From Aurelia coerulea (Eukaryota > Cnidaria > Scyphozoa > Semaeostomeae > Ulmaridae), in NCBI GenBank assembly GCA_039566865.1, contig CM076960.1, positions 7,764,501 through 7,828,500 of the forward strand: a stretch of DNA of 64,000 nucleotides, given 5' to 3'. The translations under genes and the position numbers were made by a program. The notes beneath the pieces were generated by a model. The model was not told where the DNA came from. It saw only the letters and a list, made by a program, of their open reading frames with translations, and ran no database searches. Positions within the stretch are counted from its first letter, which is position 1. The number at the start of each line of letters is the position of its first letter. Of this stretch, positions 61,031-64,000 are shown in pieces.

Positions 61031-62747
61031 TGGTTGCTGCAGCACTAATATAGTACTATAAAAGAAGTTACGGGCAGAACTATAGTTTTAAAGGACGATG
61101 AGTGCAATACCCTTAATAATATGAATTGTAGCTACTAAAGTACGTTAATCCACACTTTTTCTGTTTATATTTTGTTTTCTTTGAGAAAATAAACATTTAA
61201 TTAATCGATGTTTTTTTTATGCAGTAAAGCTAAAATTAAAGCTAAAGCCAAAGAAAATACCAATGTCTATAGTAATGTATCCGAGAATGGTTGCTGCAGC
61301 ACTAATATACTGCTATAAAAGAAGCTACTGGCAGAACTATAGTTTAAATGCACGATGCGTACAATACCCTCTATAATAAAAATTGTTGCTACTAAAGTAC
61401 GTTAAACAACACTTTTTGTGATTATATTTTGTTTTCTTTGAGAAAATAAATATTTAATTGATCGATGTTTGTTTATGCCGTAAAGCTAAAATGAGACTAA
61501 AGGAAAAACTAAAGTCTATAGTAATTTTTACAAGAATGGTTGATGCAGCACTAATATAGTGCTATAAAAAAGTTACTGGCAGAACTAAAGTTTTAAAGAA
61601 CGATGAGTGCAAAACTCTTTATAATATAAATTGTAGCTATTAAAGTACGTTAATCCACAATTTTTGTGTTTATATTTTGTTTTTTTTTTTGAGAAAATAA
61701 ACATATGCTTAATCGATGTTTGTTTGTGCAGTAAAGCTAAAATGAGACTAAAGAAAAAACTAATGTCTATATTAATGTTTCCAAGAATGGTTGCTGCAGC
61801 ACTAATATAGTACTATAAAAGAAGTTACGGGCAGAACTATAGTTTTAAAGGACGATGAGTGCAATACTCTTAATAATATGAATTGTAGCTACTAAAGTAC
61901 GTTAATCCACACTTTTTGTGTTTATATTTTGTTTTCTTTGAGAAAATAAACATTCAATTAATCGATGTTTGTTTATGCATTAAAGCTAAAATTAAAGTTA
62001 AAGCCAAAGAAAATACCAATGTCTATAGTAATGTATCCGAGAATGGTTGCTGCAGCACTAATATACTGCTATAAAAGAAGCTACTGGCAGAACTATAGTT
62101 TAAATGCACGATGTGTACAATACCCTTTATAATAAAAATTGTGGCTACTAAAGTACGTTAAACAACACTTTTTGTGATTATATTTTGTTTTCTTTGAGAA
62201 AATAAATATTTAATTGATCGATGTTTGTTTATGCCGTAAAGCTAAAATGAGACTAAAGAAAAAACTAAAGTCTATAGTAATTTTTACAAGAATGGTTGAT
62301 GCAGCACTAATATAGTGCTATAAAAAAGTTACTGGCAGAACTAAAGTTTTATAGAACGATGAGTGCAAAACTCTTTATAATATAAATTGTAGCTTTAAAG
62401 TACGTTAATCCACAATTTTTTGTGTTTATATTTTGTTTTTTTTTCTTTTGAGAAAATAAACATTTAATTAATCGATGTTTGCTTATGCAGTAAAGCTAAA
62501 ATGAGACTAAAGAAAAAACTAATGTCTATAGTAATATTTCGAAAAATAGTTGCTGCAGTACTAATATAGTGTTATAAAAGATGTTACTTGCAGAACTAAA
62601 GTTTTAAAGAACGATGAGTTCAATACTCTTTAAAATATAAATTGTAGCTATTAAAGTACGTTAATCCACACTTTTTGTGTTTATATTTTGTTTTCTTTGA
62701 GAAAATAAACATTTAATTGATCGATGTTTGTTTATGCAGTAAAGCTA

Positions 62748-62956
62748 CAATCATGGACAAAATAGTTTGAGACAAGTTCAAACTTTAAGATCTGACTATT
62801 GAAGATCCCCCCTCCCCCTTATTCAATGTTGGTGACGTGTCGAGGGAGGTTCTCCGATTTTTCAACATTGATTGTGGGGGAACGGGGGGAGAGGATGCTG
62901 AAAAGTTCAACATATCAGAGAAAGTTAATTTGTCTTATAATTAATGTCCATGATTG
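62748..62956. mobile_element. E module at start of second macrosatellite block
   Basis: Carries the private variants of E1 (ACAAGTTC, CTTATAATTAATG), confirming it is a duplicate of the left-edge E and not of an internal one. TA precedes it at 62746-62747. Confidence 0.85.
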
Positions 62957-63806
62957 TCTGAAAAATGTTCATACTTAGCCAAATGTCAAAAGAACTTAAG
63001 CAAAATTTTTGCCCTGCTCGCAGTGCAGGTTTTATTCGTACCATATTATCAATATGAATGGCAATGCTCAGTACTTATTTCCGAGATGACAACAACAACA
63101 ACAACAACAAAAACAATAACATGGTAGATTATCTCTGTTAACATGAGATAAGAATTAAGCACGAGTCCTTTATCTTGCATCATATAAGATTGCGCTCATC
63201 AAATTAAATGAAGAACTCCTTTGGTAACATGCTAACATGTTACCATACATGATACCCACATGTTACTACAGTTTTCTATGCTTCAATTCGTGATATCGAC
63301 ATGTTACTACATGTTTCCATCATTTGTAAAAAAAGAGACATATATATTTTTATAAATGATGGTAACATGTGGTAACATGTTGGGAAAGAGCTATTTGTGG
63401 TACTTTTACACAAACTGAAATGGTATCATGTGTGGTATCATGTGGTAACATGTGGTAACATGTGGTAACATATGCTTAATGCATAACTCTATACGGTGTG
63501 TAATGCAAAATGTGTTCTATCAAATGTTCCACCATGGTTCCACGACCTGAACGTTGATCAGTGAGTGTGCACATCATGCTTTCTCTATCATCTAAAGCTT
63601 AGCTAAGTTAACTTTCAGAAAATGTGAGAAAAAGAGCCAAACAAGGGCCTAAATTTCTTAATTGAGGCAGCCTGGTTTTGAAAAAATATTCAGTAGTTTT
63701 GTCCAAGATTTTCTGAAAGCTAGAAATACTTTGTAAATCACGATAGTTCTTCAGGAAAATGTTTGGCTTCCTCTTCAGGTGGGGTATTTTGTATTTTTCA
63801 TTTGGA
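62957..63806. repeat. S module, second block
   Basis: Near-identical to 7080-7929, with the CAA tract and palindrome; one difference is CATGTTTCCATC against CATGTTTACATC. Confidence 0.85.
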
Positions 63807-64000
63807 CAATCATGGACAAAATAGTTTGAGACAAATTCAAACTTTAAGATCTGACTATTGAAGATCCCCCCCTCCCCCTTATTCAATGTTGGTGACGTGT
63901 CGAGGGAGGTTCTCCGATTTTTCAACATTGATTGTGGGGGGAACGGGGGGAGAGGATGCTGAAAAGTTCAACATATCAGAGAAAGTTAATTTGTCTCATA
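63807..64000. mobile_element. E module, cut by right window edge
   Basis: Starts CAATCATGGACA and continues to GTCTCATA at the window end, equivalent to E2. Confidence 0.8.

Larger units (their letters stand above)
17521..62747. repeat. 249-bp satellite array, right block (~45 kb)
   Basis: Roughly 175-180 monomers of the same satellite as 1-6870, all in the same orientation, with classes A-D interleaved and additional subtypes in the middle. One of these, at 33-47 kb, has ATGTCTCGAAAAATAG, CAGCACTTATATAG and GGCGGATCTAAAG. The only foreign sequence is the element at 21428-22299. No gene, tRNA, rRNA or spacer is visible anywhere. Sub-blocks repeat as ~1-, 3.5-, 3.6- and 9-kb higher-order units (listed separately). 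The stretches 22300-31240 and 49980-51040 are ordinary monomers with no larger repeat that I could define. Confidence 0.93.
60747..64000. repeat. Macro-repeat, near-identical part, copy 2
   Basis: Copy of 4870-8123 at offset 55,877, running off the right edge. It contains the same satellite-to-E junction at 62746-62748, so the E-bounded insertion predates this duplication. Confidence 0.85.

Noticed and set aside
17521..62747. Centromere function of the 249-bp satellite
   Set aside because: I find no CENP-B box-like motif, and sequence alone cannot show centromere identity; a CENP-A mapping would be needed.

Overview
The window is non-coding, repeat-dominated eukaryotic DNA with no host gene that I can support. 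It is probably from an invertebrate metazoan. A cnidarian is plausible, because the only real coding element is a CR1/L2-type LINE whose ORF1 carries an SGNH-hydrolase (esterase) domain, but I cannot prove the taxon from sequence alone.

Layout. (1) 1-6870: an AT-rich tandem satellite with a monomer of about 249 bp, running off the left edge. (2) 6871-17520: a second tandem repeat with a unit of about 1060 bp. Each unit is a ~210-bp palindromic, MITE-like module ('E', ends CAATCATGGACA) plus ~849 bp of other sequence ('S'). The block starts and ends exactly on E and is flanked by TA on both sides inside one 249-bp monomer. A close uninterrupted copy of that monomer at ~19788 shows a single TA. 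(3) Two insertions sit in the 1060-bp array: a nearly complete LINE (8559-12913, ORF1 and ORF2 in one frame split by a single TGA) and a 966-bp TA-flanked inverted-repeat element (13760-14725). (4) 17521-62747: the 249-bp satellite resumes for about 45 kb, interrupted only by an 872-bp TA-flanked inverted-repeat element (21428-22299). (5) 62748-64000: the 1060-bp array starts again, because the left part of the window is repeated at an offset of 55,877 bp.

The satellite is hierarchical: 249-bp monomers in several subfamilies, four-monomer (~998 bp) and ~3.49-kb higher-order repeats, adjacent ~3.6-kb and near-adjacent ~9-kb segmental duplications, and a ~55.9-kb macro-repeat. Nested insertions give an order of events: 249-bp satellite, then TA insertion of an E-bounded element, then amplification to ~1060-bp units, then LINE and MITE insertions, with the macro-duplication after the TA insertion.

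The points most worth following up are the TA-flanked, E-bounded macrosatellite with its empty-site paralogue, and the LINE whose two ORFs are one reading frame interrupted by one leaky-type UGA.
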